From Halomonas stenophila (GTDB taxonomy: Bacteria > Pseudomonadota > Gammaproteobacteria > Pseudomonadales > Halomonadaceae), in the NCBI RefSeq assembly GCF_014192275.1, contig NZ_JACHXR010000011.1:1-64000 (forward strand): a DNA stretch of 64,000 nt. The letters run 5' to 3'. Below the pieces are notes generated by a model. That model saw only the letters and a program-made list of their open reading frames with translations. It made no database searches and had not been told where the DNA came from. Position numbers and translations under genes: made by a program. This document shows positions 20,988-38,474 of this stretch, piece after piece; positions within the stretch are counted from its first letter, which is position 1, and every line of letters starts with the position of its first letter.

Positions 20988-22040
20988 TCAGGGGCAGGAG
21001 TCGCCGATCATCAGGGCGGTGTGCAGCAGCCTGGGTTCGGCGGGCTCCAGCCCGAGGATCATGCGCGCGGCGATGCGGCCCTTCTCGACGCTGTCCTGGC
21101 GCACGGTGGTCAGCCGTGGCGCCCGGTACTGGCCCTCGGCGATGCCGTCGAAGCCGGTGATACGCAGGTCCTCGGGCACGCGGATACCGCGCTGTTCGGC
21201 CAGGGTCAGGGCGGTCAGGGCGATGCGGTCGGACATGCACAGCAGCAGGTCGGGGCGCTCCTCGTCGGGCAGGTCGAGAATCTCGGCGATCACCGGGGCG
21301 CAGACCTCGAAGGTATTCTCCTCGATGTTCCAGATGGGGACGGCGGAGGGCGTGAAACCCCGCTCCTCGAGGGCCCGATGGAAGCCGGCCAGCCGCGAGC
21401 GGGTGATGGTCTGCTCGGGGGGAAGCTGGGTATGTGCCTGGGTGACGCGGCCGTTGCAGGGCTCGGCGGTGAGCCGCAGGCTGACGATCGCCGGCCGGCG
21501 CGGCGGCGTGCGCAGGGCATGCCGGGCGATCATGTGGCTGGCCGGTTCGTTGTCGATATGTACCGCCGGGTAGCCCTCGGGGCTGAAGTCGACGGCCACC
21601 AGCGGGCGCTGGGCGGGCAGGTCGGCCGAAACCATCAGGGTCGGCGGCAGCAGGCCGTAGGCGATGAAGCCGTCGGCGATGCTGGCCGAGCCGGGCGCCT
21701 GGGAGGCATGCTGTCGTCCCGACAGCAGCAGCAGGGTATGGCCATGGGCATCGAGGACCTCGGCGATGCCGGAGAGCAGCTCGCTGGCCACGGCGTCGTT
21801 GAGGCTGTAGGTCAGGCTCTCGGCGAGCACCACGGCGATGATCCGCGAGCGTCCGGTGCGCAGGCTGCGCGCCTTGGCATCGGGGCCCCGGTAGCCCAGG
21901 CGCTTGGCCTCGCCGAGGATGCGCTCGCGCAGGGCCGGCGAGAGCTGGTCGGGGCGGTTGAAGGCGTTGGAGACACTGGCGGTGGAGACGCCCAACTCGG
22001 CGGCCAGCTCCTTCAGGGTGATGCGGCGTGGCGAAGACAC
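20988..22040 (-). CDS. LacI family transcriptional regulator of alpha-glucoside genes
   Basis: The 350-residue repressor has an N-terminal LacI helix-turn-helix (ITLKELAAELGVSTASVSNA, about residues 7-26, and the hinge near residue 55) and a periplasmic-binding-protein-like effector domain ending DSVEKGRIAARMILG. It is encoded directly downstream of the glucosidase/ABC cluster on the same strand but has its own candidate promoter (minus-strand TATGAT at 22103-22098). A 14-bp palindrome-like site covers the transcription start region. Matching sites lie at the other end of the cluster, so it very likely controls the whole alpha-glucoside regulon. The inducer is not determinable. Confidence 0.88.
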   Translation of the reverse strand: MSSPRRITLKELAAELGVSTASVSNAFNRPDQLSPALRERILGEAKRLGYRGPDAKARSLRTGRSRIIAVVLAESLTYSLNDAVASELLSGIAEVLDAHGHTLLLLSGRQHASQAPGSASIADGFIAYGLLPPTLMVSADLPAQRPLVAVDFSPEGYPAVHIDNEPASHMIARHALRTPPRRPAIVSLRLTAEPCNGRVTQAHTQLPPEQTITRSRLAGFHRALEERGFTPSAVPIWNIEENTFEVCAPVIAEILDLPDEERPDLLLCMSDRIALTALTLAEQRGIRVPEDLRITGFDGIAEGQYRAPRLTTVRQDSVEKGRIAARMILGLEPAEPRLLHTALMIGDSCP

Positions 22041-22073
22041 GTGGCGACTCGGATCCTGGATGAGAGAACGACT

Positions 22074-22087
22074 CTGTATCGATTTAG
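22074..22087. promoter_or_regulatory. LacI-type operator at the regulator gene
   Basis: CTGTATCGATTTAG matches the perfect palindrome CTTAATCGATTAAG at 34904 in 11 of 14 positions. It lies 34 bases before the LacI start and just after a minus-strand TATGAT box (22103-22098), a position suited to autorepression. Confidence 0.55.
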
Positions 22088-22098
22088 TTAGCCTTCTA

Positions 22099-23764
<1,666 letters not shown>

Positions 23765-23850
23765 TCCGGGGGGCTCCAGGCTTGTGGTTGTCGTTGGGGA
23801 TGAAGAGGACGCGCGTGGTCGGGGCACGGCGTCCTCCATGGGGGGAGACG

Positions 23851-25497
<1,647 letters not shown>

Positions 25498-25529
25498 CCT
25501 GGGGTTCCTGTCGGTGGGTGCGAGGGAGG

Positions 25530-25556
25530 GCCCGGCCGGAACCGCTCCGACCGGGC
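25530..25556 (-). other. Intercistronic hairpin after binding protein copy 2
   Basis: This is the counterpart of the hairpin at 22390-22416, with an 11-bp stem carrying one mismatch and a 5-base loop. It lies between the binding-protein stop and the glucosidase start on the minus strand. Confidence 0.4.
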
Positions 25557-25569
25557 GACACACATGGCC

Positions 25570-26856
25570 TTACCAGCCGCGGCGGCCGAGGCGCTCGAGT
25601 TCGCGCCCCAGCTGCCGGACGGCGCTGGCGCCGTCGAGATCGCCGGAGAGCACCTGGTGGGTACGGTTGAAGAAGGCGTTGGAGACTCGCGCGTAGGCAT
25701 CGCCGGTCACCGTGGCGGGACGCGGCACGCCATTGGTCAGGGTCTCGTAGAGCTCGCTCATGGAAGGGTTGCTGGCCAGTACCTCCTCATCCTGGTAGAG
25801 CGCCTCGATGGTGGGGTTCATGCCATTCTGGATGGCATGGGCCTTCTGCTGCTCCCGGGAGGTGATGAAGGCGACCAGGTCGGCGGCCAGCTCGGGATGC
25901 TCGGAGTAGCGCGACACGGCGAAGTTCCAGCCGCCCAGGGTGGCCTTGGCCTCGCCTTCGGGGCCGTGGGGCAGCGGCGCCATTCCGACCTTGCCGGCCA
26001 CCTCGCTGCCCTCGCCGTTGGCCAGCGACCATACGTAGGGCCAGTTGCGCAGGAACAGGGCATTGCCGGACTGGAAGATCCCGCGGGTCTCCTCCTCGGT
26101 GTGGTTCAGCGCGCCTTCCGGGGCGATGGTGCCGACCCAGGAGGCGGCCAGGTCGAGCGCGGCGGCGGCGCGGGGATTGTCGATGGTCACCTCGCCCTGC
26201 TCGTCGACGAGGGTGCCGCCGCCGTGGCTCGCCACCCACTCCAGGGCGTTGCAGGTCAGGCCCTCGTAGGCGCGGCCCTGGAAGCTGAAGCCCCAGAAGT
26301 CGTCGTTGCCGGCCTCGCGCTCGGCGGCCTGGATGTCCGTGGCGATGTCGGTCAACTGCTGCCAGGTCTCGGGGACCTCATGGCCGTATTTTTCCAGCAG
26401 GTCCTTGCGGTAGTAGAGCAGGCCGGCATCGGTGAACCAGGGCATGGCCACCAGGCGGCCGTCGACGGTGTTGTTGTCGACCAGCGCCGGGAAGAAGCCC
26501 TCGGTGGCGTCCTCCGGCAGGTACTCGGAGAGGTCCACCAGGTGGTCGTCGAGCATGCCCGGCCAGATGATATCGACCATCAGCACGTCGATGTCGCTGG
26601 ACTGGCTGCCCAGCAGCTGCTGGTAGAGCGACAGCTTCTCGGTGGAGCTGTTGGGGGTGGAGACGACCTGCACGGTATGGCCGGTCTCCTCGGCCCACTC
26701 CTGGGCGGCGATTGGGCAGTAGTCGGAGGCGTCGCCGGCGCCGCAGGCGATGGCGATCTCCGCCGCCAGGGTGTTCTGGGCGGACAGTGCCGAGCCACCG
26801 AGGACCAGGGCGCCGATCAGGGCGCGGCGTTGTTGCTTGGCGTTGTCGAGGATCAT
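25570..26856 (-). CDS. Alpha-glucoside ABC transporter substrate-binding protein, copy 2
   Basis: The 428-residue secreted sugar-binding protein has a signal peptide (QQRRALIGALVLGGSALSAQ). It shares long identical stretches with copy 3, for example SLYQQLLGSQSSDIDVLMVD, WGFSFQGRAYEGLTCNALEW and the common C-terminus [13 protein letters not shown] sits 8 bases before ATG 26856. It lies downstream of a GH13 gene and upstream of another. No permease is encoded nearby other than the pair at 31.5-33.3 kb, so it likely shares that pair with copies 1 and 3. Confidence 0.9.
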   Translation of the reverse strand: MILDNAKQQRRALIGALVLGGSALSAQNTLAAEIAIACGAGDASDYCPIAAQEWAEETGHTVQVVSTPNSSTEKLSLYQQLLGSQSSDIDVLMVDIIWPGMLDDHLVDLSEYLPEDATEGFFPALVDNNTVDGRLVAMPWFTDAGLLYYRKDLLEKYGHEVPETWQQLTDIATDIQAAEREAGNDDFWGFSFQGRAYEGLTCNALEWVASHGGGTLVDEQGEVTIDNPRAAAALDLAASWVGTIAPEGALNHTEEETRGIFQSGNALFLRNWPYVWSLANGEGSEVAGKVGMAPLPHGPEGEAKATLGGWNFAVSRYSEHPELAADLVAFITSREQQKAHAIQNGMNPTIEALYQDEEVLASNPSMSELYETLTNGVPRPATVTGDAYARVSNAFFNRTHQVLSGDLDGASAVRQLGRELERLGRRGW

Positions 26857-26932
26857 GGAGTGGACTCCTGGTGTTGTCGTTGTGGAGTGCGGGCGGAGTG
26901 ATCTCCGCATGTCGTGCCTGCCCGGGGCGGGC

Positions 26933-28603
26933 TCAGGGATGCCAGCTCGCTTGCCCCAAGGGGGCGTCCGGATAGCGGGCGATGGCGATGCCATAGGCCG
27001 GAAGTCGCAGCGTGCCGTCCTGCCAGCGGCCGTTGACCATGGCCGGCGCGTCGTCGAGTGCTCGGGCGTCCCGGGGGGCGCCCAGCTCGCGGGGCCCACC
27101 GGCGAAGTTCAGCGCCACCAGCAGGCGTTCACCCCGATGGCGGCGTTCGAGACACATGACGTCGTCGCGCAACGGGTGATAGCGGATCTCGCCCTTGACC
27201 AGCGCTGGATGCCGACGGCGGAAGGCCAGGAAGGCGCGATAGGCGTTGAGCAGCGAGTCGGGGTCGGCCTCCTGCCGGTCCACGGCCAGGCCCAGGTGGT
27301 CGTCGGGCACCGGCAGCCAGGGCGCTGTCCGGGAGAAGCCGCCGTGGCGGGCGTCGGCCTGCCAGGGCATGGGGGTGCGGCAGCCGTCGCGCCCCTTGTA
27401 GCTCGGCCAGAAGGTGATGCCGGCGGGGTCGACCAGCTGCTCGAAGCTCAGTTCTGCCTCGGTCAGGCCCAGTTCCTCGCCCTGGTAGAGGCAGACGCTG
27501 CCGCGCTGGGTGAGCAGGAAGGCCAGGTAGAGACGCAGCCTGGCGGCATCGTCCTCGGCGCCCCAGCGGGTGGCCAGCCGGGTGATGTCGTGGTTGCCCA
27601 GCGCCCAGCACGGCCAGCCGTCACCGATGCGCGCCTCCATTTCTTCCAGCGGTTCGAGCAGATGCCGAGGATCGGCGTTGTCGGTCAAGAGGTTGAAGGA
27701 GTAGGCCATGTGCAGGCGCTTGCCGCCCCGGGTGTACTCGGCCATCACCCCCAGGGAATCGTCGTCGCCGACCTCGCCGACGCTGGTGGTGCCGGGATAC
27801 TCGTCGAGCAGCGCACGCAGCCGCTCGAGGAAGGCCAGGTTCTCCGGCTGGGTCTTGTCGTACAGGTGCAATTGGTAGCCGTAGGGGTTGTCCGGGCGCA
27901 CGCCGATGAAGCCTTCCACGATCTCTTCCCTGGGCGGGTTGTCCTTGAGCTCGCCGTGGGTGCAGAAGTTCACCGCATCCAGGCGGAAGCCGTCGACGCC
28001 GCGCTCCAGCCAGAAGCGCACCTCGCCGAGGATGGCCTCGACCACCTCGGGGTTGCGGAAGTTGAGGTCCGGCTGCTCGACCAGGAAGTTGTGCAGGTAG
28101 TACTGGCAGCGGCGGGTGTCCCACTGCCAGGCGGATCCGCCGAAGATCGCCTGCCAGTTGGTGGGCGGGGCGCCGTCGGGCCGGGGGTCGGCCCACACGT
28201 ACCAGTCGGCCCTGGGGTTGTCGCGGCTCTGTCGGCTCTCCTGGAACCAGGCATGCTGGTCGGAGGTGTGGGAGAGCACCTGGTCGATGGTGACCTTGAG
28301 CCCCCGGGCGTGGGCGGCCTCCACCAGGCGGTCGAAGTCCGCCAGGGTGCCGAACATCGGATCGACGCCACGGTAGTCACTGACGTCGTAGCCGAAGTCC
28401 TTCATCGGCGAGGTGAAGAAGGGCGACAGCCAGATGGCATCGACATTCAACGAGGCGATGTAGTCGAGCTTGTCGATCACGCCCTGCAGGTCGCCGACGC
28501 CGTCGCCATTGGTGTCCAGGAAGCTGCGCGGGTAGACCTGGTAGATCACCGCGCCACGCCACCAGTCTTGTTGCTCGTCGTGTGGGGGTCGAGAGAACGA
28601 CAT
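26933..28603 (-). CDS. GH13 alpha-glucosidase, copy 2
   Basis: The 556-residue family 13 enzyme starts WWRGAVIYQVYPRSFLDTNG. Catalytic regions are IDQVLSHTSDQHAW, GVDGFRLDAVNFCT (nucleophile Asp), TTSVGEVGDDDS (acid/base Glu) and ALGNHDITRL (stabilising Asp). It has no signal peptide and acts on imported alpha-glucosides in the cytoplasm. It is the most divergent of the three intact copies: NFCTHGELKDNPPREEI replaces the usual NFYFHD loop, which points to a different substrate size or linkage. GGAGACC precedes ATG 28603. A 24-base palindrome separates it from the ATPase gene. Confidence 0.9.
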   Translation of the reverse strand: MSFSRPPHDEQQDWWRGAVIYQVYPRSFLDTNGDGVGDLQGVIDKLDYIASLNVDAIWLSPFFTSPMKDFGYDVSDYRGVDPMFGTLADFDRLVEAAHARGLKVTIDQVLSHTSDQHAWFQESRQSRDNPRADWYVWADPRPDGAPPTNWQAIFGGSAWQWDTRRCQYYLHNFLVEQPDLNFRNPEVVEAILGEVRFWLERGVDGFRLDAVNFCTHGELKDNPPREEIVEGFIGVRPDNPYGYQLHLYDKTQPENLAFLERLRALLDEYPGTTSVGEVGDDDSLGVMAEYTRGGKRLHMAYSFNLLTDNADPRHLLEPLEEMEARIGDGWPCWALGNHDITRLATRWGAEDDAARLRLYLAFLLTQRGSVCLYQGEELGLTEAELSFEQLVDPAGITFWPSYKGRDGCRTPMPWQADARHGGFSRTAPWLPVPDDHLGLAVDRQEADPDSLLNAYRAFLAFRRRHPALVKGEIRYHPLRDDVMCLERRHRGERLLVALNFAGGPRELGAPRDARALDDAPAMVNGRWQDGTLRLPAYGIAIARYPDAPLGQASWHP

Positions 28604-28619
28604 CTATCGGGTCTCCTGG

Positions 28620-28643
28620 CGACGGAAGCCGCGGCTTCCGTCG
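28620..28643. repeat. Perfect palindrome between the glucosidase and ATPase genes
   Basis: A 24-base perfect palindrome (arm CGACGGAAGCCG) in the 72-base spacer can fold into a tight hairpin. It may stabilise the upstream message or act as a weak terminator. It is not similar to the LacI-type operators. Confidence 0.5.
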
Positions 28644-28675
28644 GCAAGTGCGGGTAGGAGTGGGTAGGGTGGGGC

Positions 28676-29782
28676 TCAGGCCGCCTGGCGCCGCTTGGCG
28701 AGGCCCAGGGCCCGATCCTCGACGTCGAACAGGTGCACGTGCTCGAGGTCGGGGACCAGCGCCACCCGCTGGCCGATGTCCCAGCGGCTCGGCGCCTCGC
28801 TGCGATGGATCAACAGGGTGTCGCCGGCCTTGGGCTCGAGATAGACGTAGACCTCGTTGCCCAGGTACTCGACGTTGACGATCTCGAAGGCGTTCTCGCC
28901 CTGGGCCTCGGCCAGGCGCAGGTGCTCGGGGCGCACGCCCAGGGTCAGGTCGGCGCCGCGGGTTTCGCCGCTGGCATCCTGGGGCAGCGCCAGCTCGCCG
29001 AGCCCCGGCGCCTTGACCCGGCACCCCTCGCCATCGCTGTTCACCAGCTCGGCCGGCATGAAGTTCATGGTCGGTGAGCCGATGAAGCCGGCGACAAATC
29101 GGGTGGCCGGTTGCTGGTAGAGGGTCTGGGGGCTGCCGACCTGTTCGATGCGACCGTCGCGCAGCACCACGATCTTGTCGGCCAGCGTCATGGCCTCGAC
29201 CTGGTCGTGGGTGACATAGATCATGGTCGAGCCCAGGCGGTGGTGCAGGCGGGCGATCTCGTTGCGCATCTGCACGCGCAGCGAGGCATCCAGGTTGGAG
29301 AGCGGCTCGTCGAACAGCAGGATGCGCGGCTCGCGGGCCATGGCGCGGCCCATGGCCACCCGCTGGCGCTGGCCGCCGGAGAGCTCCTTGGGCTTGCGGT
29401 GCAGCAGCTCCTCGAGCTGCAGGATGCGCGCGGTGGCCATTACCCGGTCGTCGACGGTCTCGTTGGCCATCTTGGCCAGCTTGAGACCGAAGGCCATGTT
29501 CTCGTAGACCGACATGTGCGGGTAGAGGGCGTAGGACTGAAACACCATCCCGACGCCACGCTCGCGGGGCGGGAGGTCGTTGACCACGCCGTCGGCGATC
29601 TTGAGATCACCGTCGGTGATCGACTCCAGGCCGGCGATCAGCCGCAGCAGGGTGGACTTGCCGCAGCCCGAGGGCCCGACGAAGACCACGAACTCGCCAT
29701 CGGCGACCTTGAGGTCGACGTCCTTGATGATATGGGTGTGGCCGAAGACCTTGTTGAGTTTTTCCAGGGTCACGCTTGCCAT
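28676..29782 (-). CDS. Sugar ABC transporter ATP-binding protein (MalK/UgpC family)
   Basis: The 368-residue ATPase energises the alpha-glucoside permease. Motifs are Walker A GPSGCGKST (about residues 37-45), Q-loop VFQSYALYPHMSV, signature LSGGQRQRVAMGRAMAREP, Walker B ILLFDEPLSNLD and switch His in YVTHDQVEAMTLAD. The C-terminal ~130 residues form the OB-fold/TOBE regulatory domain typical of MalK/MsmX-type ATPases (PTMNFMPAEL, LGVRPEHLRL). It is the only ATPase in the cluster, so it serves all three binding proteins. Confidence 0.93.
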   Translation of the reverse strand: MASVTLEKLNKVFGHTHIIKDVDLKVADGEFVVFVGPSGCGKSTLLRLIAGLESITDGDLKIADGVVNDLPPRERGVGMVFQSYALYPHMSVYENMAFGLKLAKMANETVDDRVMATARILQLEELLHRKPKELSGGQRQRVAMGRAMAREPRILLFDEPLSNLDASLRVQMRNEIARLHHRLGSTMIYVTHDQVEAMTLADKIVVLRDGRIEQVGSPQTLYQQPATRFVAGFIGSPTMNFMPAELVNSDGEGCRVKAPGLGELALPQDASGETRGADLTLGVRPEHLRLAEAQGENAFEIVNVEYLGNEVYVYLEPKAGDTLLIHRSEAPSRWDIGQRVALVPDLEHVHLFDVEDRALGLAKRRQAA

Positions 29783-29831
29783 CTTGCGACTCCTCGCCGG
29801 CCACCGGGACCGGCATTGTTGTGATTCGGTG

Positions 29832-31475
<1,644 letters not shown>

Positions 31476-31480
31476 GAGGC

Positions 31481-32319
31481 TTATCCCTTGACGGCGCCGG
31501 CGGTGAGGCCGGAGACGATGCGCTTCTGGAAGATCATCACCAGCATGACCAGGGGCACGGTGACGGTGACCGAGGCGGCCATGATCGGGCCCCAGGGCAG
31601 CTCGTGCTGGCTGCCGCCAGAGATCAGGGCGATCGCCACCGGCACGGTGCGCTGGTCGTCGGTGAGGGTGAAGGTCAGGGCGAACAGGAACTCGTTCCAG
31701 GCGGCGATGAAGGCCAGCAGCCCGGTGGTCGCCATGGCCGGCCACATCAGCGGCAGGAACACCTTGGTGATGGTCACCCAGGGGGTGGCGCCGTCCATGA
31801 TCGCGGCTTCTTCCAGTTCCATGGGCAGCTGGCGCATGAAGGTGGTCAGCACCCAGACGGTGAAGGGCAGGGTGAAGATGGTGTAGCTGAGTATCAGGCC
31901 GCCCGGGTTGTTGTAGAGGTTCAGCGAGCGGATGACCTCGAACAGCCCGGAGAGCACCGCCACCTGGGGGAACATCGACACGCCGAGGATGACCAGCATC
32001 ACCGTGGTGCGGCCGCGGAAGCGTACCCGGCCCAGGGCGTAGGAGGCGGTGATGCCCAGCAGCAGGGCGATGAGCACCACCGACAGCGAGATGATGATGG
32101 AGTTGAAGATGGCCCGCACGAAGCTCTTCTGGGTGAAGATCTGCACGTAGTTGCCGAAGTCCAGCGACGACAGCCAGAAATCGACCCGGAACAGCTCGCT
32201 CGACGGCTTCAGCGAGGTGATCACGGCATAGTAGAAGGGGAAGATGGCGTAGACCATCACCACGGCGATCAGGGCATAGAGCCCGACCCGCTTGGCGAGC
32301 TTGATCAGCTGATACTGGT

Positions 32320-32323
<4 letters not shown>
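31481..32323 (-). CDS. Sugar ABC transporter permease, MalG/AglG type
   Basis: The 280-residue permease has about six membrane helices. The EAA loop is MELEEAAIMDGATPWVTITK (about residues 180-200) and the C-terminal segment IVSGLTAGAVKG is typical of MalG-class proteins. It pairs with the MalF-type permease; its ATG overlaps that gene's stop (ATGA). Together they carry alpha-glucosides across the inner membrane. Confidence 0.93.
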
Positions 32324-33306
<983 letters not shown>

Positions 33307-33320
33307 GGGTGCCTCCTGGG

Positions 33321-34604
<1,284 letters not shown>

Positions 34605-34693
34605 GGGTTTCCTCGTCGCTTGTTGTTGTCCGGGACCGGGTGTGATTCGTCGACACCCTTACCGTCGCTCATGGCGGGTGGGCCTTAAGACCT

Positions 34694-34707
34694 CTTAAAC
34701 GATTAAG
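34694..34707. promoter_or_regulatory. LacI-type operator of the binding-protein operon
   Basis: CTTAAACGATTAAG differs from the perfect palindrome at 34904 at one position. It lies about 16 bases downstream (in the minus direction) of the candidate -10 box for the transport operon, a position suited to repression. Confidence 0.65.
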
Positions 34708-34903
34708 ATGAGCTTGCCGCTCAGTTAAGCGGTGGTGGCGACGGACTGCAACCTAGACTTTCGTCACAGACATCGTGGGGGGCATTGAGCGTGTGAATCA
34801 CTAGCAGGCCATTTAATTAGGTAATGTTACTAATATCAGAGAGGTTCCTGACTCCTCGTTAGACATAGGTCGTAATATTACAATTTTTTTTTGTCCCCTG
34901 AGG

Positions 34904-36582
<1,679 letters not shown>

Positions 36583-37024
36583 CGCCCCGGCCCTGATGGC
36601 CTGCTGACCCTTGCTGTTCCGATCCTTGCCCGTGGCTCAGATGCCACGGGCTTTTTGTTGGTGCCCCGTCTCCCTCCCGGCACCGCCGCAAGTTGGATTC
36701 CGTCGTCCGCCGCCCTCCGGCATAGGACTAAATGCCCACTCTCTCCTGCCAAAGTATCGAAGGATCGGTCCGGTCCCTGTGCTTTACTGGAGGTGGCAGA
36801 CGCCACTCTCTCGGTGGGTTACCCAGGAGGCAGGCCATGTGGCCCAAACGACGTGATACCGGCCGACGCCCTGGCGTTGCAGTCACCCGCTATACCGGCC
36901 GCGGGAGACTAGACTGCTACTGCGACAAGGAGGCATGGGACCCCGGGAGAACCCGACTCCCATTCCACGGGATGGATGACCGTCCATGTGGCCTGCATGC
37001 GAGGCCTGATGACCGGAGCCGCCG
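36583..37024. other. Intergenic region between porin and GAF-protein gene
   Basis: These 442 bases start with the porin terminator. The rest has no gene with a credible start or codon pattern. TACCGGCCG occurs twice (about 36858 and 36894), and a TAGACT near 36909 could be a -10 element, but no convincing -35 partner was found. Confidence 0.3.
36628..36656 (+). terminator. Rho-independent terminator after the porin
   Basis: A 9-bp stem (GCCCGTGGC and complement) with a 6-base loop is followed by TTTTTG. It is the best intrinsic terminator in the window. Confidence 0.9.
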
Positions 37025-38341
37025 ATGACAACCGCCTTCCCTTCTACGACCTCGTCTTCCGCTGGCCCCAACGAGTTGACGCTGGCGATGCTGCGGCGAC
37101 AGAACCAGTTCTTCCGCGGCAGTGGAGGCGTCAGCGCGGGCAACCGCTCGCAGGGGTTTCGGCCCGCCTTCTACGACATGGATACCGGTATCGTCTACCC
37201 CTCCCGGTTCGCCAGCGGCCTGGAGGCTCCCATGCACCTGCTGGATGGCCTGCCCGATGACCTGGTCGTCTCGCGCCTGGCCAATGGCCGGGTCGAGGCG
37301 GTCAAGCCCGGCATCGTGGCGGGCTTCATTCGCCACGACCAATTCTTCACCCGCCAGCAGGCGGCCAGGGCCACGGCGCAGCCCGAGGATCTTGCCGGTC
37401 GCTTCAGCAATCCCCGGGATCACCGCCGCCTGCTGGTGTTATGGGAGCGCTTCGTCGAGGACCAGGAGGTGGGCGCCGACCATATCCGGCCGGTCGTCGA
37501 GGCATCCTGGCATCGCTGTCACGCCGGCCGGGTCGACCCGGAGCGGCGCCATGCGCCCTTGGTGGCCGACACGCAGGCGCTCGATCGGCATCGCGATCGC
37601 CAGGCGGCTCTGCGTGAGGCCGCGCAACCGGTCCTGGCTCGGGCCGGCGAGCTGCTTCTCGAGGAGGACAACCTGGTGTTGCTGGCCGATCCCGAGGGAC
37701 TCGTCCTGGATGTCGCCGGGGACCATCGGACCCGTGCCCAGGCCGAGACGGTCAACCTGATGGCGGGCGGCCTCTGGTCGGAACGCGACGTGGGCACCAA
37801 CGCCATCGGCACGGCCCTGACCGCCGCCGAGCCGGTACAGCTCTACGGGGCCGAGCACTTCTGCACCGGTATCAAACGCTTTACCTGCTCGGCCGATGTG
37901 ATCCGCGACCCCCACGACGGCCGAGTGCTGGGGGTAATCGATGTCTCGGGCCGGACCCGCAGCTATCGGCCCCATGCCCTGGACTTCGCGATGTCGGCCG
38001 CCCGCATGATCGAGGCCAACCTGATGGCCGGCTACTTTCAGTGCCGTGATCGGGTGATCGAGGCGAGCCGCGATGCCTTCCGCCGCTGGCCGGGCGAGGG
38101 TCTGCTGGCCTTCGATCGTCGCGGGCGGCTGGTCAAGGCCAACACGCCGGCCCATGACGCCCTGCGACGCCTGGGCGCCGACATGGCGCTGACGCCCCAG
38201 ACACGCTTGCCGTCGCTGGACCGGGACGCGTTCGGTGGGACCCAGGCGACGCCGGCGTGGCTGGCAAGCCAGGAGCGCCAACCGCTGGGGGCGCCTGACC
38301 GCGAGGTGGGCACTCTGGTGCGGTTGTCGGCCAGGTCCTGA
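37025..38341 (+). CDS. AcoR-like GAF-domain protein with an extra N-terminal domain and no output domain
   Basis: The 438-residue cytoplasmic protein has a centre (about residues 135-335) that matches the sensory half of AcoR-type sigma-54 activators: RPVVEASWHRCHAG, a GAF domain with SERDVGTNAIGTAL, YGAEHFCTGIKRFTCSADVI and GVIDVSGRTRSY. The usual AAA+ ATPase and Fis helix-turn-helix are missing; instead about 100 residues of weak, PAS-like sequence end the protein. The first ~125 residues (RSQGFRPAFYDMDTGIVYPS, PMHLLDGLPDDLVV) look like a separate small domain of unknown function. GGAG lies 7 bases before ATG 37025. It precedes nosP/nahK-like genes. AcoR GAF domains sense acetoin or alcohol/aldehyde-type ligands, but the ligand here is not known. 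Confidence 0.75.
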   Translation: MTTAFPSTTSSSAGPNELTLAMLRRQNQFFRGSGGVSAGNRSQGFRPAFYDMDTGIVYPSRFASGLEAPMHLLDGLPDDLVVSRLANGRVEAVKPGIVAGFIRHDQFFTRQQAARATAQPEDLAGRFSNPRDHRRLLVLWERFVEDQEVGADHIRPVVEASWHRCHAGRVDPERRHAPLVADTQALDRHRDRQAALREAAQPVLARAGELLLEEDNLVLLADPEGLVLDVAGDHRTRAQAETVNLMAGGLWSERDVGTNAIGTALTAAEPVQLYGAEHFCTGIKRFTCSADVIRDPHDGRVLGVIDVSGRTRSYRPHALDFAMSAARMIEANLMAGYFQCRDRVIEASRDAFRRWPGEGLLAFDRRGRLVKANTPAHDALRRLGADMALTPQTRLPSLDRDAFGGTQATPAWLASQERQPLGAPDREVGTLVRLSARS

Positions 38342-38369
38342 GGGGACAGTGAGCGCCCCGGCGACTACT

Positions 38370-38413
38370 ACCCAAGTCGCACTCCCGGTGTCGCAGACGG
38401 CACCCAAGTCGCA
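38370..38413 (+). promoter_or_regulatory. Direct repeat ACCCAAGTCGCA upstream of nosP-like gene
   Basis: ACCCAAGTCGCA occurs at 38370-38381 and again at 38402-38413, exactly 32 bases apart (about three helical turns), each followed by CCCG. A TAGACT -10 candidate lies at 38437-38442, so the second copy would sit near -35, as for a class II activator site. Related AAGTCGYA/GTCGYA elements lie upstream of erbR (43050) and the aldehyde dehydrogenase gene (44447). Confidence 0.55.
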
Positions 38414-38474
38414 TATCCCGCCGCGGCGCTTCTCTCTAGACTGGAGAGACCGTCCCGCCGATGAGTGATCCCGC

